Below, in pieces: positions 44,801 through 56,838 of a stretch of 64,000 nucleotides of DNA. Location of the stretch: positions 2,728,001 to 2,792,000 of the forward strand of contig LATX02000001.1 in the NCBI GenBank assembly GCA_001466705.2, read 5' to 3'. Position numbers and translations under genes: made by a program. The DNA is from Moniliophthora roreri. Taxonomy: Eukaryota > Basidiomycota > Agaricomycetes > Agaricales > Marasmiaceae. A model generated the notes under the pieces. It was not told where the DNA came from and ran no database searches. It worked only from the letters and a program-made list of their open reading frames with translations. How positions within the stretch are numbered: the stretch's first letter is position 1; each line of letters begins with the position of its first letter.

Positions 44801-45984
44801 GAGAGTAACGTACCTCGAGGCACTTAAGGACACTAAGCATGTGAAACCGAAACATTCTGAATTCAACTAAAGACGCAAAGAGCAAGTCATTGCGTCACTT
44901 TTGAGGCTGGGAATGGGAAAGTTCAAACCATCGAAGCGACCATTGTATCCTCATTGACCATTTGTCATTCTCAAGCCTCCCGGGCCCTTTGGACTGACCC
45001 AAGTCGTGTTCGTCTTCGCGAAAATCAGCTTCGGAGATCCGGTACGCAGGTCCGACAGCGGCTAAGCAAGGTCCCTATGCAGTTATCGCCCGATGTTGAT
45101 GATTGGGATTGGACAAGACGAAATTCTACGTTATGCCGCATGACTGTTCGGCAAGGTGTTCAGCTTCAAAGAATATGGTGCGAACTACGGTGAGTGACAT
45201 ACCTGAAGGCGTCATTAACGATGATTTGATGTCCTTCCGCCAATATCTACGATATTCAACTGAAAACGGCGGTCGAGATATGATAGGAGTTGGATAGAAG
45301 TCAGGCTGTCTTTCAAGATCATCGATCATCGCATTCTGTGGCTGCAATATTAACCTTCGAACTACGTCGAGGCCATCAGCTGGCGATAAAAGAGAAGCTC
45401 TGGAATATATTCAACAACGACCAGAACGCCTGGCAGATTCTGGGGGCCATCTCCTGCCACCTTGTACCCAGATCTGCACCTTTACTGCAATCTGTCACCG
45501 AAGCATTGGAAATACCATTGAAAGCTGACTTTGACCCTGGGAAACCTTAGTGATTTGAATGTCTCCCTACACAAACGGTGACTACCTTCAACTAAGGGGT
45601 CAGGACCATTCCATGAGGATTCGTGTCAGAGTATAATGAACGTGGGGATGGGATATGAGATATATCGACGGAATTGGCATGGAAGGAAGCGATGAAAAGA
45701 TTCCCAACCAAGCTTCGCTAGCTTCGAGACGCATCTGACAAAGAAGTTTGAAGATAGGTACCATGTTCCAGGAAAGTTGCGTATTTACTGACTTCAGCCA
45801 CGGCAAGTTTCAGGTGTCCTTAGTACGGCGGACAGTGGAATACCTCTTCAAAAGACCATTATAATTTCACAAACCGAGGGACAAAATCAGGTTGGTGTAA
45901 ATTGGAGGTTTACGGTCCGATTTTGGATGTAATGCCATTGCTAATGATACACGCGACGATAGTGAAGATATCAAGGGACGTCTA
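41829..45984. other. Gene-poor region of about 4 kb
   Basis: No gene is firmly supported. Candidates seen are a minus frame at 42297-42602 (GVFDAQIRCCGIIDGNNDQC) with a nearby second minus frame at 42151-42354 (MDQVGVMLGGKHMYVVSPLI), which could be two exons of a small gene. There is also a minus frame at 44537-44743 (MRTLDFGLSRLGLDLLDSIV) and a plus frame at 45290-45550 (SVAAILTFELRRGHQLAIKE, LLQSVTEALEIPLKADFDPG). They have protein-like composition, but no family was recognised and no consistent splice model could be made. The region may hold remnants of decayed genes. Confidence 0.35.
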
Positions 45985-46546
45985 TTATTGCTTTGGTGCA
46001 TGATGGAACTGCTGGAAGTCAGCACGGTACTACATCATCGGAAATGGACTTACAATGTCCCGCAATTGAGCTTGTGCTTCGTTAAACTGCTTCTCCAAAT
46101 ATTTTGACTGTGTACGAATGAGTAGAGTATCCGAGAAGTAGATCGTGAGCCGACCTTCTTGGTAAGACTGTTAATGTCCTCTGTAAGTTCTTTCTCTTGA
46201 TTTCGGAGGTCTTGTTCCATCTCTTTGCGAGGGACCATCATGAACCTGGGTAATGTTCCAGGCGTCGTAATGGGCAGCAAACATGACACTCACATCTTCC
46301 CAACCCCCTTGTACATGTTCACATCTTCCTTTATTGAGCTAATCTCGTCTATCGTGAGCTGCAAAATCCGTTTCTCGCGTTCTTTGACCGTTATCTGCTG
46401 CACCGAAACGCTATGCGCTTTCTGCGATTGAATAGATGTTTGTTGTATTTGAAGGAGAATCTGTATCCGAGAACATTAGCAATAGAAGTCCTGAATACGA
46501 GACTCCCACCTACTTTGCGCAGAGTATCATCTGAAAGCGAGGCCAT
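45985..46546 (-). CDS. PFD1: Prefoldin subunit 1
   Basis: Four or five exons. The spliced protein begins MASLSDDTLRK, then ILLQIQQTSIQSQKAHSVSV, QQITVKEREKRILQLTIDEI, SSIKEDVNMYKGVGKMFMMV, PRKEMEQDLRNQEKELTEDI, NSLTKKSKYLEKQFNEAQAQ and LRDI. This is the beta-type prefoldin layout: two coiled-coil helices around a short beta hairpin (YKGVGKMFMMVPRKEM). Prefoldin delivers nascent actin and tubulin to the CCT chaperonin. The last few residues depend on whether a 42-nt candidate intron is removed: if spliced, the stop is at 45985; if not, at 46030. The gene is divergent from SNU114, with starts only 138 bp apart. Confidence 0.88.
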
Positions 46547-46684
46547 GATGAGCGTTTGTGGCGAGCGCGGGAGAAACGGGGGTAAACTCTTTAGTTTTCG
46601 ACGCGTTTGCTTACTCTCAACCATCATTTTCCCCGGCTGGTCCATCCTTGCTCTGGGGTACTTCTACTCAAATAACGGCCCAAA
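46547..46684. promoter_or_regulatory. Compact bidirectional promoter, PFD1 / SNU114
   Basis: Only 138 bp separate the two start codons on opposite strands. All transcription start signals for both genes must lie here or inside the first exons. No TATA box is evident, as in many fungal housekeeping pairs. This is inferred from layout. Confidence 0.5.
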
Positions 46685-49600
46685 ATGGCTTCTCTCGACG
46701 ACTATGACGAGTTCGGCAACTATATCGGCGCTGACCTCGACTCTGACGACGAAGATGAAATGCCCACCAATACGTTCGTACCTCAACCTTCCGGAGGGGC
46801 TGCGGCACCGTTAGAAGGATACGATGACGATGAGCCAGTACAGGAGGAGGTTGCAGAAGGTGCTCTTATGGAGGTAGATGGTGGTGTGTGATTCGTTTTT
46901 CCTAGTTTCTTACCCTGTTCAAACAAAAGTTGTTGCTTTTTCCTTTAGAACCCACCCATAGAGCAGTTATTCTACACGAAGATAAGCAATACTATCCTTC
47001 AGCCCAGGATGTGTATGGACCCGACGTGGAGACGATGGTGCAAGAGGAAGACGCGCAACCGCTGTCTGAACCCATTATTGCACCCATAAAAATGCGAAAA
47101 TGGACGGTAGAGGAAAAGGATATGCCCGAGACGAGGTTCGACAAAGGGTATGAGATTGCTATCTCGCGTGGTCTGTATTTCCTCCTGACCAAAGACTCAG
47201 TTACCTGTTAAATATGACCGGCTTTCCCGACATGGTTCGAAATGTCGCTGTAGTTGGCCATTTACATCACGGAAAGACAGCATTGATGGACATGCTGGTC
47301 TTTGAGACACATAAACTCGTATGGGACTCGGACAAGCCGGTACGTGAAAAGTTAGCTTCATATTACAGAATAAACTCAGTATTATGCCATAGACTCGGTA
47401 TACTGACACGCATGTGTTGTCTCGAGAACGCCAAATCTCAATAAAATCATCGCCCATGTCTCTTATCCTATCAAGTACTAAGGGCAAATCACATCTCATA
47501 CATTTCATTGACACGCCTGGTCACATTAACTTTGTGGATGAAGTCGCTTGTGCTATGCGTTTAGTAGATGGAATCCTGCTGGTGGTCGATGTTGTTGAAG
47601 GCGTGAGTACATTTATCATTTTATATGTTCGTTTGTGACCCTGGTTTCTCAGATGATGGTCGGGACAGAGCACATCATTCGACATGCTCTTCAAGAAAAC
47701 ATCAAAATTGCCTTAGTGGTGAACAAAATCGACCGACTCATCCTTGAGTTGAGGATAAAACCGGCTGACGCCTATTATAAAATCAAGCACACCATTGAAG
47801 AGATCAACACGTTTATTAGGTCTGTGGCAGTCCTGACTCAGTGTCTCAACCCACTGACGACTGAATATCATCAGTGGATTTGACCCCGACCCCGACCTGC
47901 GCTTGAGTCCCGAAAATGGGAACGTTGCCTTTGCGAGCACTGACATGAGCTGGTGCTTCACTCTCCGCTCCTTTGCCCAAATGTACGCCGATTCCTACAG
48001 TACCAAAGTCGACGTACCTGCCTTTGCAGCTCGGCTCTGGGGTGACATCTATTTCGACGACTCGACGCGAAAATTCAGTCGCAAACCTTCGGATCCCGAG
48101 CATAATCGCTCCTTCGTCCACTTCATTTTGGAACCATTGTATAAGCTATACTCCCAAGTGCTTTCGGAGGAAACTGATGCCCTGAGAGAGACTTTGGAAG
48201 GTCTTGGTATCAAGTTAAAGCCGGTGATGTACAAGATGGACGTTAGACCGCTTCTGAAGGCTGTTTTGGACCAGTTCTTTGGCCCTGCAACAGGTTTGGT
48301 GGATGTAATTGTGGAGCACATACCGAGCCCGATAGACAATGCTGTTAACAAGGTAAATATTTCGCTCGAAGCATACACTTCCTGCTAATGCGACTATTTT
48401 CAAATAGATTCAAGGTACCTGGAGCGGCCCTCAGACATCTGGATTGGCTGCTACGATGCAGATGTGTGATGCCTCGGGACCTGTGATGGTTCAAGTCTCG
48501 AAATTGTACCATACCACAGATGCTCAGTCCTTTAGAGCATTCGGGAGGGTACTCAGCGGAACACTAAAGAAGGGAATGGAGATCAAGGTACTGGGTGAGG
48601 GCTACTCACCAGAAGACGAGGAAGACATGACGAAGGCCACGGTCGAAGACCTTTGGATAAATGAAGCACGGTAAGCATGCCGTTCTTCTCGTTGAAAGCC
48701 ATACCAATCAGCAATACGAAGGTACCTCATACCTGCCGAAGAAATTCCCGCAGGCAACCTTGTCCTTATTGGTGGCGTCGACGCATCCATCTCCAAGTCA
48801 GCCACCCTTGCTTCCGTGGATGTCGAAGGTGACCTACATATTTTCCGTCCCATCAAGCATATGACACAATCTGTCCTCAAAATTGCTGTTGAACCAATCG
48901 CACCCTCCGAACTACCCAAAATGCTTTCCGGGCTGCGTTCGATAAACAAGTCGTACCCTTTAGTGTCAACGAAGGTCGAGGAAAGTGGAGAGCACGTCCT
49001 GGTTGGGACCGGCGAGTTGTATTTGGACTGTGTTATGCACGACTTGAGACGATTATTCTCGGAGATTGAGATCAAGGTCTCTGACCCTGTCACCAAGTTC
49101 TGCGAGACCGTGCTGGAGACTAGTGCACTCAAGTGTTATGCAGATACACCGAATAAGAAGTTTGTTGATATTGTTCCCCGGTCTATAAACACTTGCGCTG
49201 ATGTTAAACTTGCAGGAACAAGATAACTATGATCGCCGAACCACTTGAGCGTGGTATAGCCGAAGATATCGAGACTGGCCGGGTTAATATGAGGATGTCA
49301 CCGAAGGACAGAGGCAATTTCTTCAAGGAGAAGTATCAGTGGGATCTTTTGGCGTCCCGGTCCATATGGGCTTTTGGACCTGATGAAAACGGTCCGAATA
49401 TCCTGTTGGACGATACTCTTCCTTCTCAAATCGACAAGAAGATTCTAGGGACCGTGAAAGAGCACATTAAGCAAGGGTTCCAGTGGGGTGCTCGAGAAGG
49501 TCCACTCTGTGACGAGCGTATGTTCCCAACACATCTTTTTACTTCGTCGAGCCTAATTGTTATTAGCCATGCGAAATGTCAAGTTCCGATTATTGGATGC

Positions 49601-50310
49601 TACATTGGCTGATCAGCCCATCTTCCGAGGTGGAGGACAAATTGTTCCAACTGCTCGTCGTGTCTGCTATTCGTCCTTCTTAATGGTATGTGCGCAGGAC
49701 CCAATATAAGCTTTTTCGCCAGTAATTCAGGTACTCTTCAGGCTACCCCCCGGTTAATGGAACCGATCTACTACGTGGAAGTACAAGCGCCGGCAGATTG
49801 TATATCGGCCGTGTATACGGTTCTTGCGCGCCGGCGTGGACACGTCACGCAGGATATACCGAAGGCTGGATCACCGCTCTATACTGTCAAGGCGTTGATA
49901 CCGGTAATTGACGCCAACGGTTTCGAGACGGACTTGAGGACGGCAACGCAGGGCCAAGCATTCTGCTTGCAGGCCTTTGACCACTGGTCTGTTGTTCCTG
50001 GTGCGTAATGCCTTTCACACTCTAATGCGCGCGTGTGAGTATTTACTGACCGTGGTCTCCTAAGGTGATCCCACTGACACTAGTATCAAGCTTCGACCAC
50101 TTGAGCCTGCTTCCGGACAGGCTCTGGCACGAGATTTGGTCCTGAAAACGCGTCGGAGAAAAGGACTTGGCGATCAAATTGCTGTGTCAAAATACCTGGA
50201 TGATGAGTTTGTGGTAAGTTCTTTTTCCCTGTGTCTATTTTTGCAAGACCTCACGAGTATGTTTCCAGCTTGCGTTATCGGCCTCTGGGCACGCAGATCT
50301 TCTGGGCTAA
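46685..50310 (+). CDS. SNU114: U5 snRNP GTPase Snu114 (EFTUD2)
   Basis: An EF-2-like GTPase of the U5 snRNP with about a dozen exons. The acidic N-terminus ([20 protein letters not shown]) is typical of Snu114 and absent from EF-2. G motifs are [20 protein letters not shown] (G1), then [20 protein letters not shown] (G3) and [11 protein letters not shown] (G4). Later parts are [20 protein letters not shown] (domain II), [100 protein letters not shown] and [18 protein letters not shown]. The last intron is spliced to give [14 protein letters not shown], the normal end. It controls Brr2 action in spliceosome activation and disassembly. No lesions were seen. Confidence 0.94.
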
Positions 50311-50591
50311 GCTTTCGCGTTGTTATACATATCTTTGTGTATTCTGTAGAGTACTCGAGCATAGTTGAATCACTTCTCGGAAATGGGCAAGGACTCGGAG
50401 ATATTCCACAGAGTTCCATAGGAATTACCCCGTGGGAGGACCGTGGGAAGGACAAGTGTGCTGCATACGTGGCATTGAGGTGTAACTGATATTTAGGACA
50501 CGCTTCATTGCGTAGGCACATTACAGCTCATCCCCCGGTTTTCTTCCATCTTCCTCTCTTCCTGCTTTTGTCTTTGGCCCTTCGTGTTACA

Positions 50592-52664
50592 ATGCGAAGC
50601 GTAGCGCTTTCGGTCCTCGCCATCGTCGCCACTGGCGTGTTGGCTCAAGATGCAGCCAAACCTGAATTCACTGTGAGTGTCGATTTCCTCATGTTTAGCA
50701 ACAGAGATCTCAACGAATTTTTGTACAGCCTACTTCAATCAAGGCTCCGTTCGTTGAACAATTTACCGACGACTGGGCGGACCGCTGGACACCCTCCGAA
50801 GCTACCAAGAAGACTCCTGTCGGTGGTGAGACCTTCAGTTATGTTGGTGAATGGAAGGTCGAGGAACCTCTCATTTCCGTCATTGAGAACGACCATGGTC
50901 TTGTTGCTAAGAGCAAGGCTGCTCATCATGCTATTTCCGCACCCTTTGCTTCCCCCATCGACTTCAAGGACAAACCTTTGGTCGTCCAATATGAAGTCAA
51001 GTACCAGAAGGGTGGTAACTGTGGTGGCGGTTACCTCAAGTTGCTTGAGGATGGCTTCCAGACTAGCGGAAAGGAATTCTCAGATACCACTCCCTGGGTC
51101 GTCATGTTTGGTCCTGACCTTACTTGCCCTGGAACCAAGGTATTTAACGTTGCATTCTACCCTCGGACGGTTAGCTGACCTTTGGTGTCAGGTTCACTTT
51201 ATCTTCCGCTACAAGAGCCCCAAGACTGGTGAGGTTGAGGAAAAGCACCTCAAGCTTCCTCCCAGGCCCTCTATCGAGAAGTTAACCAACTTGTACACTC
51301 TCATTATCAGGTACGCACAAAATTATTCGCAGTTTCCTCCCTTTAATGACATTCTTGTCGTAGCCCTGACAATACCTACGACGTTCTCTTCAACGGCGAG
51401 AGCCAGAAATCTGGCTCCTTACTCGAGGACTTCGAGCCCCCTGTGAACCCGCCCAAAGAAATCGACGACCCTGAAGATTCGAAGCCCGCTGACTGGGTTG
51501 ACGAGAAGAAGATCGCTGACCCCGAAGCCAAGAAGGTCGGCTCATCTCAGGAATATGTAATAACACAATATACTAACAACACGATAGCCTGAGGACTGGG
51601 ACGAAGACGCACCCTATGAAATCCTTGACGAGGAAGCTGAGAAGCCTGAGGGCTGGCTCGACGACGAACCCTTGACCATTCCTGACCCTGGTAAGGATCA
51701 TTCATCTTGACGTTTCAGTTCGGGCAGCTAATCAGCCGTCCCCAGACGCCGAGAAGCCTGAGGAGTGGGATGACGAGGAAGATGGTGACTGGATCGCTCC
51801 TACCATTGCCAACCCTAAGTGTGCCGAAGCTCCAGGATGCGGCGAATGGAAACGGTAAGTATTACATACCGCGGTTTTATTCGCGCCACTCTGACGTTGT
51901 ATACAGTCCCTACAAGGCCAATCCTAACTACAAGGGCAAGTGGTACGCTCCCATGATTGACAATCCTGCCTACAAGGGCGAGTGGGCTCCTAGCAAGATC
52001 CCTAACCCTAACTACTATGAGGACCTCGCCCCGGTTAAGACTCTCGGAAAAATTGTGAGTTATGGTCTCTTCTCCATATAGTGGCGAACGTGCTGACGAT
52101 GAAACTCATTATAGGGCGGTGTTGGTATTGAACTCTGGACTATGACTGAGGATATCCTCTTCGACAACATTTACATCGGTCACTCTGTTGATGATGCCAA
52201 GGCTCTTGCTACTGAAACTTTCGACATCAAGAAGCCTTTGGAGAGCTCAGCCTCCAAGAGCACCACCGATGACGATGATGAAGAAGATGAAGTCTCCTGG
52301 AAAGAAGACCCCATCACTTTCATCCGCCAGAAGGTCTTCTCCTTCATCGACTTGGCTAAGCTCGACCCTGTTTTGGCTTTCAAGACTCACCCTGAGACCG
52401 GAGCTGCTTTGGCCACTGCGCTGTTGACTGTCTTCGGTATGCTCGGTGCTGTCACTGGATTGGTTGGTGGAAGCTCGAAGCCTGTCACTAAGGTGAAGCA
52501 AGTCGACTATTAATATGAATGAGGCTGACTTATAACTACAGTCATCAAAGAAGACCGACGCTCCTACCCCCGACGACAAGAAGAAGACTGAGACTGCACC
52601 TGTCGCACCCGCCGGTGGTGAGAAGAAGGATGACAGTACAGTCAAGAAGCGCGCCGGGAAGTAA
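50592..52664 (+). CDS. Calnexin, ER lectin chaperone
   Basis: About eight exons. A signal peptide ([20 protein letters not shown]) is followed by the calreticulin family domain: [40 protein letters not shown] (signature KxGxxCGGxYxKLL), [20 protein letters not shown]. The P-domain hairpin repeats are [44 protein letters not shown] and [17 protein letters not shown]. The second repeat set includes [20 protein letters not shown] and [22 protein letters not shown]-terminal lectin strand ([20 protein letters not shown]) precedes one membrane span ([19 protein letters not shown]) and a short Lys/Asp-rich tail ending KKRAGK. The 281-bp gap to SNU114 should hold its promoter, with a pyrimidine-rich leader (TTCTTCCATCTTCCTCTCTT). 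Confidence 0.94.
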
Positions 52665-54154
52665 ACCAACAAAAAGGATGTTCACCTGGGGTTGAAGGAG
52701 ACGAACCAAAATTCGGAGTAGGGGTTAATGACTGTCCTTGCATGCTTTCCAATTAATTTACCAACCTCTTCCCTCCTCTTGTTGGGTTTTGCTAGCTGTG
52801 TATGACTTACCTACTTACTACGTTCGGTTCGAGTGCTCCTGACGGGTGGTGATGGATGCGTTGCCTCTCCAGTCCATTGTTATCATTATTAGGAGTGTAA
52901 AAATTGGCAGATAGATTGAAGGTTTGAGAATATAATTCCACTGACTGAAGTGGAGACGCTTTGGTACGCTACTCGGGACTCAGGAAACAGCATTCACGTT
53001 GAACAAAAAGCGCCCGTTTGTTAGCGGAACGTCCAGCATATACTATGTTTGGGTCCAATGGGAAATTTTGAGCTCGAAATACCTCACTACACCGCCGGAA
53101 CGCTAAAATAAAACTTTTTAGCACGTCCTATTTGGAGCACGTGACCACTTTCGTAACGGGTGGGAAGAACAGCGTTACTTTATGTCTCCCAAGCTGAAAT
53201 TCTGTCCAAAGTGCTTATTTAACCTCTCCATGTTATCCACTCCATCGACGAGTGTATCCGCTTAATTGAAGAAGAATCCGGGGTGTCACGACTCCCCAGG
53301 GGCAAAGGACGCAAGGGACAGCAGGGGACAAGCACAGGACCGGCAACTTTTAGTACATGTTCCTGCTTAGGCCTGTTCCTGCACCCGTTCTGTGACGATG
53401 ACAAGCATGTACAGAAGTTCGCTGTGAATCGGCTCTCCGGCGGTGTACTGTTCCACCTGTTTGCGCACCCGCAAAACGCACTCTGAAATCCGGTCCACTG
53501 GCAGAACACAGAATCTAGGGATATTTCTTATATTTCAACCGCCGATCCCCACCTATGCACAAATTATGGTACGGGCTGCAGGAGATGGAATTAAAAAATC
53601 GTCAGCCGCTCGGGATTGGATGGGACCGATTGTGGTGGTATAGATGAGGAGAAGTTTAACGGCTCCTCGTTCGATGATTATGATTTAAGATGAGAACAGT
53701 GCGTACAACTTGGTCGCTTACCTTTGTATTCCACTAACATCGATGGCTCAGCAACCGGATTTTGCGCCTCTTTGATGAAGGATCGTAATTACCTTTGGTA
53801 TCTCGGTGTCCAACGGATACAGCCGATGTTTGAGCCCCATACTATCTTGATGACATCGTCTCACCACCGCATACTAGGCACTCCACGTCGCCACTAACGC
53901 AATGGGTACTACCTGTTCTTCTTGATAGCGTGGCTCTAACTGCAACTGATAAAATATCCCCAATGATACAATTGACATGGCATGTCTTTCATCATTTAAC
54001 TGATGAAATTCCGTTCAAATCCCGAAACCATTGCCAGGGCTAGTACTTTTTTTTCACACGCCGAAGGTTCAAAGGTATATAACAGGTGTACTCGATTGTA
54101 ACAGGTCTGGTCTTGTCACCATTGGACATCAAACACGACTCCTTCATTTACGTT
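52665..54154. other. Intergenic region, no gene seen
   Basis: About 1.5 kb. The first 300 bases are probably the calnexin 3' end. Frames at 53219-53509 and 53443-53643 have no protein family features. Upstream of the P450 start, at about 54060-54080, TATATAAC could be a TATA box. A GTTCAAATCCC string at 54013 resembles a tRNA B box but has no matching tRNA fold. Confidence 0.4.
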
Positions 54155-56356
54155 ATGCTCCAGCCAATACTTCTCGCATTATGTGCTTTGTCGGGTATTG
54201 CTCTGCTCACCAGCATCAACCGTTACCGAGCCAGAATGGCCAAGGTATGTACGTCAACGAGCGAATTTGAGCTCACTATGATCATTGGTAGCTTAATGCA
54301 ATTCCAACCATCGGGCATGCCGGTTTCTTCTTGTCTTACATGTCCGCCTACGAATTTCTCAGAAATGCCAACGATATCATCCAGGAGGGATACAACCGTG
54401 TATGCTAACAATTGGTTGCTAGATGGGGTGGACTGACGAGACTCGGACTATCAGTATCCCAACTCTGTATTTAAAGTTCCTCTTCTGGATCGTTGGCTAG
54501 TTGTTATCTCAGGCACGAGCATGATCGAGGACATTCGAAGAGCAACTGATGAGCAGCTCTCCCTAGTAGAGGCTGCGAAAGACGTAAGTCTACTTTCTAG
54601 ATGTTTGTTCTGGCTAAAGGAAAAACTCAGATGTTGCATACTGATACTTTCCTTGGAAAGTCCACCCTTGACGACCCTGATCTCGGTGGTTTTATCCAGA
54701 CAGCACTCACTCGCAAGATTAGCTTGAAGGCTTCAGAGGTGCATGACGAAATTGTAGGCGCGTTCGAGGATGAAATCCCTGAGACACCGGGTGAGTGAGA
54801 CTTACCGTCCTAGACCCCATCTGGTCACCGAATTTCGGTCATAGACTGGATTAAGGTCCCCACTTTGTCCAAAGTCTTGAATATAGTGTGCAGGGCAAGT
54901 AACCGGCTGTTTGTTGGTCTCCCGCTATGTAAGGTATGATTGATCTGCCAAATATACGTTCTCATCTTGTCGATAGGTCGCGATGAGGAATGGAAGGTGG
55001 ATTGGCCCATCATTTACCTCACATTATTTTCCAACTACTTTTGTCTAGACTCTCAACATTGAGTATACAAGAATGATTTCCAGTTCCTTTCAAGTCACCA
55101 ATCTCTTCCCAAGATTCATACAACCGTTCGTTGTCTTAATGCTTCTCGACTTCTATGATTTTGGTTCTCAAAACTCTAATTCAGTATTGTCAAATGGTAC
55201 CTGAATCCTCGACCAGTAGCATATGCCTGTGCCTTCAAACATCTCCAGCCTATAATTTTGGACCGTCTGGAGAAGATGAAAGCTCATGGCAAGGAGTGGG
55301 AAGGACCGGTAAGTTCCGCCAAGTGCTGTCCAATTTATTCATTAAAGTTGGACCATGGCCAGGATGATCTATTGACATGGATTATGAAAGATGCTGACGG
55401 CAACAGGGAAATGTTGGATCCCGAGGAGTTGATTGGCAAGATATTATTCATGAATACGGTGGCCATTCATACCACTGTGCGTGATATCTGTTATTCCTGT
55501 CGTTATTGTTTCCTAATCATTGTCATTGACTGTACAGAGTTCAGTGAGTTACCGGGCGCGCCCGAGGCATTCGCAATGTAATTCATGCTGAAATTCATAG
55601 GCCTTTACTCATGCGTTGCTCAACCTCGCGTTGCGACTTGAACTGATTCAGCCTCTTCGAGACGAAGCGGAACGTGCAATTCAAGATGAGGGCTGGACCA
55701 AAGCCGCCATGGGAAAGATGAGAATGATGGATAGCTTCCTCATGGAATCACAACGGATGTCAGGTTCGCCGCCGGGTACGCAACGTTCCGTTTGTAATCA
55801 AGACTCGACCTGACCAATACTGTTCCGCTCCAGTCCATATACATCGCATGCCAGTGCATGACTTTACATTTTCTAACAGAACCGTTCTTCCTGCGGGCAC
55901 TGTTGTCATGACTTGTGTCCGGGCAATCCATCTTGACGATGTAAGGTTGTCCTTGAAGGATACGTTACTCATTCTGACCAGAGGACCACAGGATAACTAT
56001 CCAAACGCTTCTAAGTTTGATGCTCTTCGATCGTACAAGAAACGGAGAATGGAGGGTGAAAGCCTAAAGCACCAAATGGTTACCCCACAACCCGATTACC
56101 TATCGTTCGGTATTGGTGCGGCTTCCAGATACCAATCAAGCTTGAAGATTGTTAACACTCTTTCTCTCTCTCAGGTAAACACGCTTGTCCTGGTCGCTTT
56201 TTTGCGGTCAGCCTACTCAAATTTCTTCTTTCACATGTTTTGTTGCACTACGACATCAAACTTGACGAGGGCGAGAAACCAAAAGCGAACGTATTTGGGG
56301 CAAGGCTCAATGCGGATGCAAAAACTCAGGTTATGTTCAAGAGGCGATCCGTGTAA
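54155..56356 (+). CDS. Cytochrome P450 monooxygenase, copy 2 (ent-kaurene-oxidase-like)
   Basis: Fourteen exons by splice signals and alignment with copy 1 (2466-4725). The membrane anchor is MLQPILLALCALSGIALLTS. Next are AIPTIGHAGFFLSYMSAYEF, YPNSVFKVPLLDRWLVVISG, DWIKVPTLSKVLNIVCRASN, NLFPRFIQP, KILFMNTVAIHTT, the 6-nt exon coding SS (55538-55543), AFTHALLNLALRLELIQPLR and the K-helix ESQR. Then come VHIHRMPVHDFTFSNRTVLP and the heme loop FGIGKHACPGRFFAV. It ends KTQVMFKRRSV. All key residues are intact. Relative to copy 1 it lacks the intron inside ESQ/R and the intron after ACPG, but it has an extra short intron before RDEEWK (a 20-nt exon). The likely role is an ER-bound monooxygenase; substrate unknown. 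Confidence 0.88.
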
Positions 56357-56838
56357 AGTATTAAAGTATTCAACACACCTTGATACCCAAAGGAGTGAAC
56401 GTCCGTTGAAGCTTGAAGCCCCTGTCCACAAGAGGCTATGTGTGACTAAACGCGCGACCTTTTGAGTCTCAGGCCACTGACATGCACTGACCCGCGAGGG
56501 ACCTGTTTTGGCTGGTGAATAATCGAGATATGACCGCCACCAACGTGAATACACAGAGCTCGAGTGAGTTTTCAGAGTTTCTAGCGAACCGTAATCAAGC
56601 GCCATCGGAATTAAATTCCAAAAAAGGAGAGTGACGCGCTTCGCGTGATGTCAGGTCTTCAGCTGCAACGCCCACCATTTCACCTTTTCTCGTCCGTCCA
56701 CTGAGACGGCTCTTGACTTCAACATTCAGATATTCTCGACCGGGGAACGTCTTTTTATTCAGGAGGATCGACCATTTTACTTGTGAATTCCCGCGGACGG
56801 CCTCAAGAATTTTTAACGAAACCAGTAGTAGCTTGCAT
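56357..56838. other. Gap between P450 copy 2 and RNase H1
   Basis: About 480 bp with the P450 3' end and the RNase H1 promoter. The P450 frame stops cleanly at 56356, and small frames beyond it are not coding. No other feature seen. Confidence 0.4.

Noticed and set aside
54005..54030. tRNA B-box-like GTTCAAATCCC
   Set aside because: No matching A box or cloverleaf could be folded around it.
2466..56356. A secondary-metabolite cluster built around the two P450s
   Set aside because: The P450s are about 50 kb apart with housekeeping genes between them; no terpene synthase, PKS, NRPS or transporter gene was seen.
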